This document shows, piece after piece, positions 1-7,576 of a stretch of DNA of 64,000 bases (its first letter is position 1; each line of letters begins with the position of its first letter). The notes beneath the pieces were generated by a model. It ran no database searches, was not told where the DNA came from, and saw nothing but the letters and a program-made list of their open reading frames with translations. The translations under genes were made by a program, and so were the position numbers. This DNA comes from Streptomyces canus (GTDB taxonomy: Bacteria; Actinomycetota; Actinomycetes; Streptomycetales; Streptomycetaceae), in the NCBI RefSeq assembly GCF_041435015.1, contig NZ_CP107989.1, positions 2,604,001 to 2,668,000 of the forward strand, in the 5' to 3' direction.

Positions 1-1
1 G

Positions 2-874
2 ACGACCGACACGCGGGCGACGGTGACGGCCCGGGACGTCGTGGTCGCCACCCACTATCCGATCTTCGACCGTGCCCTCCTGTTCACCCGGCTCTCGCCG
101 CGCCGCGAGCTGGTCGTCGCCGGGACGATCGACCGGGAACGGGATCCGGACGGTATGTACATCACGCCGGAGGAGGGCACCCGCTCGGTCCGTACGGCTC
201 CCTGGGACGCCGACCGGCGCCTGCTCATCGTCACCGGCGAGCACTTCACGCCCGGCACGGGCGACACCCGCAGCCGTTTCGACCACCTGGGCGCCTGGGC
301 TTCCCGGCACTTCCCCGACGTGGACCTCACCCACGCCTGGGCCACTCAGGACAACGACCCCACGGACACCGTGCCGCTCGTCGGCCCCCTGCACCCGGGC
401 GCCAGGCACACCTACGTCGCCACCGGCTTCGGCGGCTGGGGCCTGAGCGGCGGAATCATGGCGGGCCGCCTGCTCACGGCGCAGATCACCGGCGAGAACT
501 GCGCGTGGAGCGACCTGTACGACCCGCGCCGCCTGCGCTCGGCGGTCCGCGAGGCCCCGTCCTTCCTCAAGAACCAGGCACAGGTGGCCCGCCACTTCGT
601 CGGCGACCGGCTGCGTCCCTCGCCCCCGCTGGAGTCCCTCCCGCCCGGGGAGGGCGCGGTCGTCCGGGTGAACGGCGACCGTCTCGCGGTGTACCGGGAC
701 GACGAAGGCGCCCTGCACGCCGTCTCCCCGCGCTGCACCCACCTCGGCTGCCTGGTCTCCTTCAACGGGGCCGAGGACGCCTGGGAATGCCCCTGCCACG
801 GCTCCCGCTTCGACACGAACGGCGAGGTGATCCAGGGGCCGGCGACCAAGCCACTGGAACGGCGGGACATCTGA
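2..874 (+). CDS. FAD-dependent oxidoreductase with C-terminal Rieske domain (5' truncated by window edge)
   Basis: The frame is open through the left edge, so only about the last 290 residues are present; a GTG at 23 is an internal codon rather than a likely start. The first two thirds resemble the C-terminal half of DAO-type FAD oxidoreductases, including the glycine-rich segment GFGGWGLSGGIMAGRLL (nt 424-474). The last 80 residues form a Rieske [2Fe-2S] domain: CTHLGC and CPCHGS at nt 733-803 give the Cys-His/Cys-His ligand pairs. In Streptomyces such fusions are about 500 residues long and lie in the cytoplasm; the substrate is not evident. Family assignment is firm, the reaction is unknown. 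Confidence 0.85.
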   Translation, partial: TTDTRATVTARDVVVATHYPIFDRALLFTRLSPRRELVVAGTIDRERDPDGMYITPEEGTRSVRTAPWDADRRLLIVTGEHFTPGTGDTRSRFDHLGAWASRHFPDVDLTHAWATQDNDPTDTVPLVGPLHPGARHTYVATGFGGWGLSGGIMAGRLLTAQITGENCAWSDLYDPRRLRSAVREAPSFLKNQAQVARHFVGDRLRPSPPLESLPPGEGAVVRVNGDRLAVYRDDEGALHAVSPRCTHLGCLVSFNGAEDAWECPCHGSRFDTNGEVIQGPATKPLERRDI

Positions 875-904
875 GCGGGTGACGTTGCGGCCGAGGTGAA
901 ACTT

Positions 905-927
905 AAATAGGACAATTTGCCCTATTT
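905..927. promoter_or_regulatory. Inverted repeat AAATAGG-N9-CCTATTT in an AT-rich patch
   Basis: Two perfect 7-bp arms (905-911 and 921-927) separated by 9 bp sit directly before the deacetylase start at 935, in an AT-rich island that stands out from the GC-rich surroundings. The position suits an operator overlapping the promoter or transcription start. No cognate regulator is recognisable. Confidence 0.4.
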
Positions 928-934
928 TCATACG

Positions 935-1756
935 GTGATCACTCTTGTACGACGCGTCACCGCCGCCTGTGTCCTCAGCGCCGCCCTCACCGCCTGCGCC
1001 GCCACGCCGCAGCCGGTCCGCCCGGTACCTTCCGCGACCACCACGGCTCCTTCCGCGCCCCCGACTCTCGCCCCCGGCCCCGGGGGCCTGACCCCCGTCT
1101 TCAAGAACGGGTCCCGTACGCACGGCAGGACCGTCGCGCTCACCTTCGACGCCGACATGACGGCGGACCAGGGGGCGCGGGCGGCAGCAGGCGAGCACTT
1201 CGACAATCCCGGGCTGATCGCGGCCCTGCGGACACTGAAGGTGCCGGCCACCGTGTTCATGACCGGGCGGTGGGCCGAGCAGTATCCGGAGCAGGCCCGA
1301 TCCCTCGGGCGGGACCCGCTCTTCGAGGTCGCCAACCACTCCTACAGCCACTACGCCTTCACCGACGACTGTTACGGGCTGCCGACGGTCTCCGGTGACC
1401 GGATGCGAGCGGATGTGGAGCGGGCGTACGCGGCGTTCCGGAAGGCGGGGGTGCCGGACGCTAGGCCGTACTTCCGGTTTCCCGGCGGGTGCTACGACCG
1501 GCGGGCACTCAAGGCGCTGACCCCGGTCGGCGTGACCGCCGTCCAGTGGGACGTGGTGAGCGGGGACGCGTTCGCGACGGACGCGGAGGCGGTGACCCGA
1601 CAGGTGCTGGAGGGGGTGCGGCCGGGGTCGGTCGTGGTCATGCACTGCACGCGCAGTGCCGCGCCGACGACGGAGCGGGTGGTGCGGGCGGTGGTGCCGG
1701 AGCTGCGCGAGCGGGGGTTCCGGTTCGTGAAGGTGTCCGAGCTGATCGGGTCCTAG
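935..1756 (+). CDS. Secreted/lipoprotein polysaccharide deacetylase (NodB homology)
   Basis: Predicted carbohydrate esterase family 4 protein of 273 residues that removes N- or O-acetyl groups from cell-wall or environmental polysaccharide outside the cell. The NodB motifs are visible: ALTFDAD (motif 1, metal/catalytic Asp), NHSYSH (motif 2, the two metal His), RFPGGCYDRR (motif 3) and VVVMHC (motif 5). The N-terminus is a signal peptide with a lipobox-like LTAC. GTG at 935 is chosen because it gives a compact signal peptide; a TTG at 917 lies inside the inverted repeat. No strong ribosome-binding site is seen, so leaderless translation is possible. Likely monocistronic or leading the next small gene. 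Confidence 0.85.
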   Translation: MITLVRRVTAACVLSAALTACAATPQPVRPVPSATTTAPSAPPTLAPGPGGLTPVFKNGSRTHGRTVALTFDADMTADQGARAAAGEHFDNPGLIAALRTLKVPATVFMTGRWAEQYPEQARSLGRDPLFEVANHSYSHYAFTDDCYGLPTVSGDRMRADVERAYAAFRKAGVPDARPYFRFPGGCYDRRALKALTPVGVTAVQWDVVSGDAFATDAEAVTRQVLEGVRPGSVVVMHCTRSAAPTTERVVRAVVPELRERGFRFVKVSELIGS

Positions 1757-1765
1757 GCTGGAGGT

Positions 1766-1945
1766 ATGAGCGAGGACTACTGCACGATCGGCAACGTGCC
1801 GAAGCCCCCGGTCGCCGACGGGCCGCCGTATGCGGAGTGCGTGCTGTGCCGGAAGCCGACGGAGTATCCGGAGTCGTACAAGGGGATCACCCTGTGCCCG
1901 GTCTGCGAGTGGCAGGAGGCTCAGCGTACGGCCTGCTCCGGGTGA
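1766..1945 (+). CDS. Small Cys-rich (zinc-ribbon-like) hypothetical protein, 59 aa
   Basis: A 59-codon frame begins at ATG 1766, with GGAGG at 1760-1764 just upstream (unusually tight spacing), 9 bp after the deacetylase stop. The product has six cysteines; C25/C28 (CVLC) and C44/C47 (CPVC) form two CxxC knuckles spaced as in small zinc ribbons, with extra Cys at 6 and 57. No hydrophobic segment is present, so it is probably cytoplasmic. Function unknown; a small protein-binding zinc finger is the simplest reading. It sits between the deacetylase and the Pth2-like gene on the same strand. Confidence 0.6.
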   Translation: MSEDYCTIGNVPKPPVADGPPYAECVLCRKPTEYPESYKGITLCPVCEWQEAQRTACSG

Positions 1946-1961
1946 CCTTAGGGTTGTCCGG

Positions 1962-2678
1962 GTGAGCCACGACGTGACGCCCTCGACCGACAGCCCCTTC
2001 CGTTCCGAGCCGACCGTACGCGACCAGGCACCCCAGTTCGTGCTGCCCCTGGTCGTCCGTATCGAGAAGACGGCTCCGCCTGCTCGCACCGACGCTCTCG
2101 AGACCGCCGCCCGCGCCGTTCTCGTCCTGCTCAGCGACGAGCGTTCCGTCGGCGACGGGGAGTGGGCCGAGGTGGTGCGGGACTGGCAGGACGCCCGGAT
2201 CCGGAAGGTCGTACGGCGGGCGCGAGGCGCCGAGTGGAGGCGGGCCGAAGGGTTGCCCGGGATCACCGTGAGGGGGAAGTCGGCGGAGGTACGGGTGTTC
2301 CCGCCGGTGCCGCTCGACGGCTGGCCGAAGGATCTGGCCAGGCTCCAGGTTTCCGGCACCGACCTCGACGACCCCGAACCGCCGCCGGCCGCGGACGTGA
2401 CGGCTCCTGTCCTGTGGCTCAATCCGGACCTCGACATGTCGGCGGGCAAGGCGATGGCTCAGGCCGGTCACGGCGCCCAACTGGCCTGGTGGGAACTGTC
2501 GGACGAGGAGCGGGCCGCCTGGCGGGTCGCCGGGTTCCCGCTCGCCGTACGGGCCGCGGATCCCGCGCGGTGGGGTGAACTCACCGCCGGCGGACTGCCG
2601 TTGGTCCGTGACGCTGGTTTCACCGAGATCGCACCGGGCTCCTGCACGGTCGTCGCGGACCATCCGGCGCTGCGATGA
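1962..2678 (+). CDS. Peptidyl-tRNA hydrolase Pth2-like protein
   Basis: About 238 residues. The C-terminal half carries the Pth2 signature: NPDLDMSAGKAMAQAGHGAQ matches the family's conserved start strand, the Lys/Gln of KxxAQ and the following His. Pth2 enzymes release peptides from stalled peptidyl-tRNA in the cytoplasm. The roughly 150-residue N-terminal extension is not part of archaeal or eukaryotic Pth2 and is of unknown role. GTG 1962 is taken as start because it follows the preceding small gene by 16 bp; GTG 1974 is an alternative. The stop overlaps the TetR start by 4 bp (ATGA), suggesting translational coupling. Confidence 0.75.
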   Translation: MSHDVTPSTDSPFRSEPTVRDQAPQFVLPLVVRIEKTAPPARTDALETAARAVLVLLSDERSVGDGEWAEVVRDWQDARIRKVVRRARGAEWRRAEGLPGITVRGKSAEVRVFPPVPLDGWPKDLARLQVSGTDLDDPEPPPAADVTAPVLWLNPDLDMSAGKAMAQAGHGAQLAWWELSDEERAAWRVAGFPLAVRAADPARWGELTAGGLPLVRDAGFTEIAPGSCTVVADHPALR

Positions 2679-3277
2679 CCCGGGTCGATGGGCGCGTCGA
2701 GCGGGGCAACCGCACCCGGCGGGCAGTGCTGCGGCGGGCCGTCGACATCGCCTCGGTCGAGGGACTGGAGGCCTTGTCCGTGGGGCGGCTGGCCGGGGAG
2801 CTGGAACTGAGCAAGAGCGGGGTGTTCGCTCTGTTCGGATCCAAGCAGGAGCTGCAGCTGGCGACCGTGCGGGAGGCCTCGCGGATCTTCGTCGCCGAGG
2901 TGCTGGATCCGGCCGCCGAAGCGACCGAGGGGGTCGACCGGCTGCGGGGGCTGTGCGAGGGCTGGCTCCGGTATTCGCAGGAGCGGGTCTTCCCGGGGGG
3001 GTGTTTCTTCTACGGCGTGATGGCCGAGTTCGACGCCCGCGAGGGGCCGGTCCACGACGCGCTCGTCGAGGCCCAGCGTGCCTGGCTCGCCGAGTTGGAG
3101 AGGTGCGCCGAGCGGGCACGGGCCGCGGGTGAGCTGAGCGCGGACACCGACCCGGCACAACTCGCCTTCGAAGTCGTCGCGTTGATGGAGACGGCGAACG
3201 CGATGTCGGTGCTGCACGGCGACTCGACGCCCTACGTCAGGGCCCGGCGGGGCATCGCGTCACGGCTGCGAACCTGA
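2675..3277 (+). CDS. TetR/AcrR family transcriptional regulator
   Basis: A 200-residue protein with an N-terminal helix-turn-helix (about residues 15-60: RRAVLRRAVDIASVEGLEAL ... LSKSGVFALFGSKQELQ) typical of TetR repressors, and a C-terminal ligand domain of the kind found in YfiR/TetR_C_33 members (FPGGCFFYGVMAEFDAR). It overlaps the upstream Pth2-like gene by 4 bp. A large imperfect palindrome lies 30 bp downstream of its stop, directly before the next gene, so it probably represses the 3349 gene and perhaps the gene after it. The ligand is unknown. Confidence 0.9.
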   Translation: MTRVDGRVERGNRTRRAVLRRAVDIASVEGLEALSVGRLAGELELSKSGVFALFGSKQELQLATVREASRIFVAEVLDPAAEATEGVDRLRGLCEGWLRYSQERVFPGGCFFYGVMAEFDAREGPVHDALVEAQRAWLAELERCAERARAAGELSADTDPAQLAFEVVALMETANAMSVLHGDSTPYVRARRGIASRLRT

Positions 3278-3306
3278 CCCCTGACGCACTCGGGGATTTC
3301 GCGGGG

Positions 3307-3336
3307 AAACTAGTAGCACGATCGTTCGTTTAGTTT
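3307..3336. promoter_or_regulatory. Candidate TetR operator upstream of 3349 gene
   Basis: A 30-bp imperfect palindrome centred at 3321.5: outer arms AAACTA (3307-3312) and TAGTTT (3331-3336) are exact inverse complements, and the centre ACGATCGT (3318-3325) is itself palindromic. It lies 13 bp before ATG 3349 and just after a TetR gene, in the place a repressor would cover the promoter. Size and symmetry suit a TetR dimer pair. Confidence 0.6.
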
Positions 3337-3348
3337 TAGGGTCGGGCC

Positions 3349-3756
3349 ATGGATACTCCTCGACGACGCGTCCTTCGCTCCCGGTGGAAGTCCGGTCCGG
3401 CCCTCCCGCTCGACGACTTCGCGCTCGTCGCTGTCACCGACTTCACCGCCCACGGCTACGGGCAGTCCGTCGCCGTCGCGCTGGCCGGGATGCGGTTGCG
3501 CCGCACCTGGCCGTCGACACCCGGCGCGGTGGGGATGTGGTTGTTCGCGGATCCTCTGCGCCGGCGCTCCGGGTCCGTGTCCGTGTGGGCCGACGAGCGG
3601 GGACTGAAGGAGTTCACCGGGCGCCCCGACCACGTGCGGATCGTGCGTGCGCATCGCGGACGCGGTGAACTTCGGTCGGCCCGGCGAGAGTTCGAGGAGT
3701 TCGACCCCGATGCCGTGTGGGCGTACGCCCTGGACCTGATCACCGAGGAGCGCTGA
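3349..3756 (+). CDS. Conserved hypothetical protein, possible alpha/beta-barrel monooxygenase-like fold
   Basis: 135 residues, soluble, no signal peptide. The middle segment (MRLRRTWPSTPGAVGMWLF) followed by SVSVWADERGLKEFTG and DHVRIVRAHRG resembles the layout of small dimeric alpha/beta-barrel proteins of the DUF3291/spheroidene-monooxygenase-like type, in which a short helix after VWxDE is followed by H-x-x-x-x-x-H. That resemblance is by eye only. It is the first gene after the candidate TetR operator and overlaps the next gene by 1 bp (TGATG), so the two are probably co-expressed under TetR control. Confidence 0.6.
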   Translation: MDTPRRRVLRSRWKSGPALPLDDFALVAVTDFTAHGYGQSVAVALAGMRLRRTWPSTPGAVGMWLFADPLRRRSGSVSVWADERGLKEFTGRPDHVRIVRAHRGRGELRSARREFEEFDPDAVWAYALDLITEER

Positions 3757-4361
3757 TGGATGTCGTCGAGCTGGACCGGACCGCCGTACAGGAGGCTTCG
3801 CGGGTCGTGGAGTCGGCCCGGGACGGCGACGACGGGGACTGGGAGCGGGACACCCCCTGCTCGGGGTGGAACCTGCGGCGGCTGGTGGCGCACATGACCG
3901 CCCAGCACCACGGGTTCGCGGCCGCCGCCCGGGGCGTGGGCGGCGATCCGGGGTACTGGCGGGAACCGGAGGGGGCGGCCGAGCCTGCCCGTGCGCATCG
4001 GGCGGCTGCGGACGCGGTGCTCGCAGCGTTCGCCGAACCGGGCGTTCTCGAGCGGGAGTTCGTGCTGCCGGAGCTGGGCGGAGGGTTTCCCGGCCGCACG
4101 GCGATCGGCTTTCACTTCGTCGACTACGTGGTGCACGCGTGGGACGCGGCGGCCACGCTCGGTGTGCGCCTCCTCCTGACGGACGAGGTGCTCACCGCGG
4201 CCCTGTCCGTGGCCCGACGCGTTCCGACGGACCCCGCCGTCCGCGGCCCGGGCTTCGCGTTCGCGCCCGCGCTGAAGGTCGCGGAGGGGGCCGGGCCACT
4301 GGAGGAGACGCTACGACTACTCGGCCGGGACCCGCAGGCGTGGCCCGGAACCGGCAGGTGA
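3756..4361 (+). CDS. TIGR03086-type DinB/maleylpyruvate-isomerase-like protein
   Basis: 201 residues. The N-terminus (WERDTPCSGWNLRRLVAHM) is the hallmark of the mycothiol-dependent maleylpyruvate isomerase N-terminal domain within the DinB superfamily; the His of VAHM and the later VDYVVHAWD supply metal-binding His. Such proteins are four-helix bundles using mycothiol or acting as metal-dependent transferases or isomerases; the substrate is unknown. ATG 3756 overlaps the previous stop by 1 bp. The last 30 codons ([20 protein letters not shown]) are the parent of the downstream 122-bp tandem repeats. Confidence 0.85.
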   Translation: MDVVELDRTAVQEASRVVESARDGDDGDWERDTPCSGWNLRRLVAHMTAQHHGFAAAARGVGGDPGYWREPEGAAEPARAHRAAADAVLAAFAEPGVLEREFVLPELGGGFPGRTAIGFHFVDYVVHAWDAAATLGVRLLLTDEVLTAALSVARRVPTDPAVRGPGFAFAPALKVAEGAGPLEETLRLLGRDPQAWPGTGR

Positions 4362-4378
4362 CACCACCGGCGGCTGCG

Positions 4379-4914
4379 GGCCGGAGTTCACACCCGCGCC
4401 GAAGCCCGCGGACCAGCCCCGGCCGCTGGAGCAGACACGGCGGCTGCTGGGCCGGGAGCCGCAGGCGTGGCCCCGGACCAGACGGCTCCCGGCGGCCGCG
4501 GGCCGGGGGCCACACCCACGCTGAAGGACGCGGACCAGGCCCGGCCGCTGGAGGAAACGCGGCGGCCGCTGGGCCGGGACCCGCAGACGTGGCCCCGGAC
4601 CAGACAACTCCCGCCGACCGCGGGCCGGGGGCCACACCCACGCTGAAGGACGCGGACCAGGCCCGGCCGCTGGAGGAAACGCGACGGCTGCTGGGCCGGG
4701 ACCCGCAGGTGTGACCGCGCATCGCATGTGATGTCGCCAGGCGTGGGTCGGAGTCCACACCCGCGCTGAAGGGCGCGGAAGAGACGCGGCGGCCGCTGGG
4801 CCGGGACCCACAGACGCGGCCCCAGGACCAGACGGCTCCCGGCGGCCGTGGGTCGTGCCCGCGCTGGAGTTCGCGGAGGAGACGCTGCGGCTGCTCGGCC
4901 TGGACCGCAGGTGA
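4379..4914 (+). repeat. Tandem 122-bp degenerate repeats derived from the 3' end of the DinB-like gene
   Basis: After the stop at 4361, sequence resembling the gene's own C-terminal codons recurs about five times. The landmark GAAG of the CTGAAG-type block occurs at 4274 (in the gene), 4401, 4523, 4645 and 4768, giving spacings of 127, 122, 122 and 123 bp; a last shorter copy (block at 4866) lies 98 bp further. Each copy can still be read as a variant of LEETRRLLGRDPQ in one frame or another, but 122 is not a multiple of 3, so the copies cannot form one protein. The copies differ by scattered substitutions, so the expansion is not brand new. This accounts for nearly the whole 4362-4914 gap. 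Confidence 0.85.
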
Positions 4915-5063
4915 GGTCGTCGGCCGTGTGGGGTCGAACCTCAAATGTTGCTCTGAAGGTCACCCGGGCACGGTTCGGGTCCGGAGTCCGGGGCCATACC
5001 TCCGTCACGCCGAGCGGACGGCGACCGGAGCGGATGCGGGAGAGGCCGAGGAGGGGACGGACC

Positions 5064-6368
5064 ATGGAGCGACTGGGGACGGGTATCGGATGGCGGCCGG
5101 AGATCGCGGACGCCGTGGAGCGGATGCCGGGCATCGACTGGGTCGAGGTCGTGGCCGAGAACCTGTGCCCCGGGCACCTCCCCGAGTCGCTGCGCCGGCT
5201 GCGCGAGCGCGGGGTGACCGTCGTGCCGCACGGCGTCTCGCTCGGCCTCGGCGGCGCCGACCGGCCCGACGCGGGGCGGCTCCTCGCTCTCGCAGAGCGG
5301 GCCGAGGCGCTGGGCTCGCCGCTGGTCACCGAGCACATCGCGTTCGTTCGCGCGGGCGGCCCGCTGACCGCCTCCCCCCGACTGGAGGCCGGCCACCTGC
5401 TGCCTGTCCCGCGCACCCGGGACGCCCTCGACGTCCTCTGCGAGAACATCCGCATCGCGCAGGACGCGCTGCCGGTGCCGCTCGCCGTGGAGAACATCGC
5501 CGCGCTGATCTCGTGGCCGGGCGAGGAGATGACCGAGGGGCAGTTCCTGTACGACCTCGCGGACCGGACCGGGGTACGGCTGCTGATCGACGTGGCCAAC
5601 CTGCACACCAACCACGTCAACCGCGGCGAGGACCCGGCGGAGGCACTTGCCGGGCTCCCTCTGGAGGCCATCGCGTACGTCCATGTCGCGGGCGGCTTCG
5701 AGCGGGACGGGGTGTGGCACGACAGCCATGCCCACCCGGTGCCGCGGCCCGTTCTCGACATCCTCACCGACCTCACGTCCCGCATCTCGCCGCCGGGGGT
5801 GCTGCTGGAGCGGGACGAGAACTTCCCCGAACCGGGCGAACTGGCGCGGGAGTTGGTGGCCATTGAGGAGGCGGTGGAGAAGGGCGGCGGGGCACGGGCC
5901 GACGGCGCGTGGCGCGCCGGCGCCCCCGTGGAGCCGTCGAGCGTCTCGACCGACCCCGCCCGTCAGCGGCTCGCCCTCGCCCAGACCGCGCTGCTGTCCG
6001 CGCTCGTGGCGGGGACTCCGGTGCCGGAGGGGTTCGACCGGGTGCGGCTGGGGGTGCAGGCGCGGGCGCTCGCGGGAAAGCGGGCGGATGTGGTGGCGAA
6101 GGTCGCACCCGAACTGCCGGTGATCCTCGGGACGGGCTATCGGCCGGCGTTCCTGGCGTATGCGCAGGGGGCGCCGATGACGGACGGGTATCGGCGGGAC
6201 GCGCTGAGCTTCGCCGAACAGCTGCTGCTGAGCGGGGGGTTGGCGGACGCGAGGGTGCGACGGGAGTTGCGGGAGTGGTGGCTGGAGCGGTCGGGGCCCA
6301 CGCCGGGGTCCCGGAGGCCGGCGGTGCGGCTGGCCCGGGCCACGCGGAGGGTGTTGCTGCGGCACTGA
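5064..6368 (+). CDS. DUF692 / MNIO family enzyme with C-terminal extension
   Basis: 434 residues. Residues 1-280 are a DUF692 TIM barrel, the multinuclear non-heme iron oxidative (MNIO) family that modifies ribosomal peptides. Metal-ligand motifs are visible: PHGVSLGLG (H56), [32 protein letters not shown] and LLERDENFP. Residues about 300-434 form a separate helical domain ([18 protein letters not shown] ...) that could recruit a partner or substrate. ATG 5064 has a strong GAGGAGGGG upstream. It is followed by DUF4142 and TIGR04222-like genes on the same strand. The substrate is not known and no obvious Cys-rich precursor is adjacent. Confidence 0.85.
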   Translation: MERLGTGIGWRPEIADAVERMPGIDWVEVVAENLCPGHLPESLRRLRERGVTVVPHGVSLGLGGADRPDAGRLLALAERAEALGSPLVTEHIAFVRAGGPLTASPRLEAGHLLPVPRTRDALDVLCENIRIAQDALPVPLAVENIAALISWPGEEMTEGQFLYDLADRTGVRLLIDVANLHTNHVNRGEDPAEALAGLPLEAIAYVHVAGGFERDGVWHDSHAHPVPRPVLDILTDLTSRISPPGVLLERDENFPEPGELARELVAIEEAVEKGGGARADGAWRAGAPVEPSSVSTDPARQRLALAQTALLSALVAGTPVPEGFDRVRLGVQARALAGKRADVVAKVAPELPVILGTGYRPAFLAYAQGAPMTDGYRRDALSFAEQLLLSGGLADARVRRELREWWLERSGPTPGSRRPAVRLARATRRVLLRH

Positions 6369-6533
6369 GGGTGCGGGTGCCCGGAGGTGGGTGACGCCCT
6401 CGCCCGCGCAGGTGTGCAGGCGGCGCGCGCGGCCGCGTATCCGCCCTCGCCGGCGGCCGGGCACCCGGGCGGGATGCCGCCGCGGGCGTCGGATCGCGCA
6501 GGCATGGCGGCCGACAGCGACCGCAACCCACCC

Positions 6534-6604
6534 AGGGGCGCGGGGCTGCATCGATCTGCGGCTCCCCGCGGGGCGCGACCGGCCCCCACCGGCCCGCAGC
6601 CGAC
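6534..6604. repeat. Streptomyces-type intergenic GC-rich repeat
   Basis: The 319-bp gap 6369-6687 has no supportable gene. Within it, a stretch beginning AGGGGCGCGGGGCTGC and ending CCCCCACCGGCCCGCAGCCG resembles the short interspersed sequence common between Streptomyces genes. Its last 20 bp recur almost exactly at 32866-32889. Recognition is from memory of such elements and from that internal match. Confidence 0.5.
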
Positions 6605-6687
6605 ATACGACCTCCACGGACCCGGCAGTAATATGTCAATCCCGCACCTGAATCCCACTAGCGTGCGGTGCCGCAACAGGAGGCACC

Positions 6688-7476
6688 ATGCGACCGCGAC
6701 CGCCCGTCAAGGGGCGAGGCATCATCTCCGGCACCGGGGTCATCATCGCCGGACTCACGGCGACCCTCGTGGCCCTGCTCATCCCGATCTGGTCCTATGC
6801 CGACCGCTCCGGCACGGGACTGAGCGTGCTCAACGCCGGGACCGTGACGACGCCGTACGGGCCGCTCTCCGCACTGGACCGGGAGTTCGTCACGAAGGTG
6901 CGGCTGGCGGGGCTGTGGGAGCTGCCCGCGGGTCAGCAGGCGGAGCAGAAGGGCACGACGCAGGCCGTACGAACGGCGGGGCAGCATCTGGTCGAGGGGC
7001 ACACGTTCCTCGACGCACGCGTGCGTGACGTGGCGTCGAAGCTCGGACTCACCCTGCCCAACGAGCCCAGCGATCAGCAGAAGCAGTGGCTCGACACCCT
7101 GAACCAGGCCCAGGGCGTCGACTACGACCGCCAGTTCGCCAACATCCTGCGTCTCGCGCACGGCAGGGTGTTCTCCGTTGTCGCTCAGGTGCGCGCGAGC
7201 ACCCAGAACTCCCTGGTCCGCGCCCTGGCCGACGACGCCAACACCACCGTGCTGGACCACATCAAGATCCTGGAGGCCACCGGGTACGTCGACTTCGGCG
7301 CCCTGGCCCGGGACATGGCCACCGGCAGCACGCCACCGATCACCAACTCCCCTGCTCCTCCAGGCCCGACGACCGACCCGGGCGCGGTCGTTCCGGTCAC
7401 CCCGTCGCCGTACGCCACGACCTTCACTCTGCCCCCGGCCGCCTCCAGCCCGCCCCCGGTCCCCGTCCCGTCGTAG
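6688..7476 (+). CDS. DUF4142 domain membrane-anchored/secreted protein
   Basis: 262 residues with an N-terminal hydrophobic segment (residues about 12-36, IISGTGVIIAGLTATLVALL) acting as an uncleaved anchor or signal peptide. The central domain (about 60-205; LSALDREFVTKVRLAGLWEL ... AGQHLVEGHTFLDARVRDVA ... ILEATGYVDFG) is the helical DUF4142 fold, ferritin-like in outline. The C-terminus is a Pro/Ser/Thr-rich tail of about 45 residues, typical of a cell-wall-spanning or extracytoplasmic linker. AGGAGGCACC precedes ATG 6688. Function unknown; its position between the MNIO and TIGR04222-like genes suggests it belongs to that system. Confidence 0.75.
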   Translation: MRPRPPVKGRGIISGTGVIIAGLTATLVALLIPIWSYADRSGTGLSVLNAGTVTTPYGPLSALDREFVTKVRLAGLWELPAGQQAEQKGTTQAVRTAGQHLVEGHTFLDARVRDVASKLGLTLPNEPSDQQKQWLDTLNQAQGVDYDRQFANILRLAHGRVFSVVAQVRASTQNSLVRALADDANTTVLDHIKILEATGYVDFGALARDMATGSTPPITNSPAPPGPTTDPGAVVPVTPSPYATTFTLPPAASSPPPVPVPS

Positions 7477-7576
7477 TCCGCTTCCGGACAAACGGAACGT
7501 CACACACCGACAACACTCCGTCCGGATTGTGAACAGCCCATGGCGTCGCCGGGAGCCTTTGGCATAGAAACGCGGC

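Noticed and set aside
3866..4714. 282-codon frame running from the DinB gene into the repeats
   Set aside because: It overlaps the real gene in another frame and only appears long because the repeats lack stops; residues are Gly/Arg/Ala-rich noise apart from one repeat copy.
4379..4914. CRISPR array
   Set aside because: Copies are contiguous diverged duplicates without unique spacers.
5064..6368. Methanobactin or bufferin biosynthesis
   Set aside because: No MbnA-, MbnC- or BufA/BufC-like gene lies next to the DUF692 gene.
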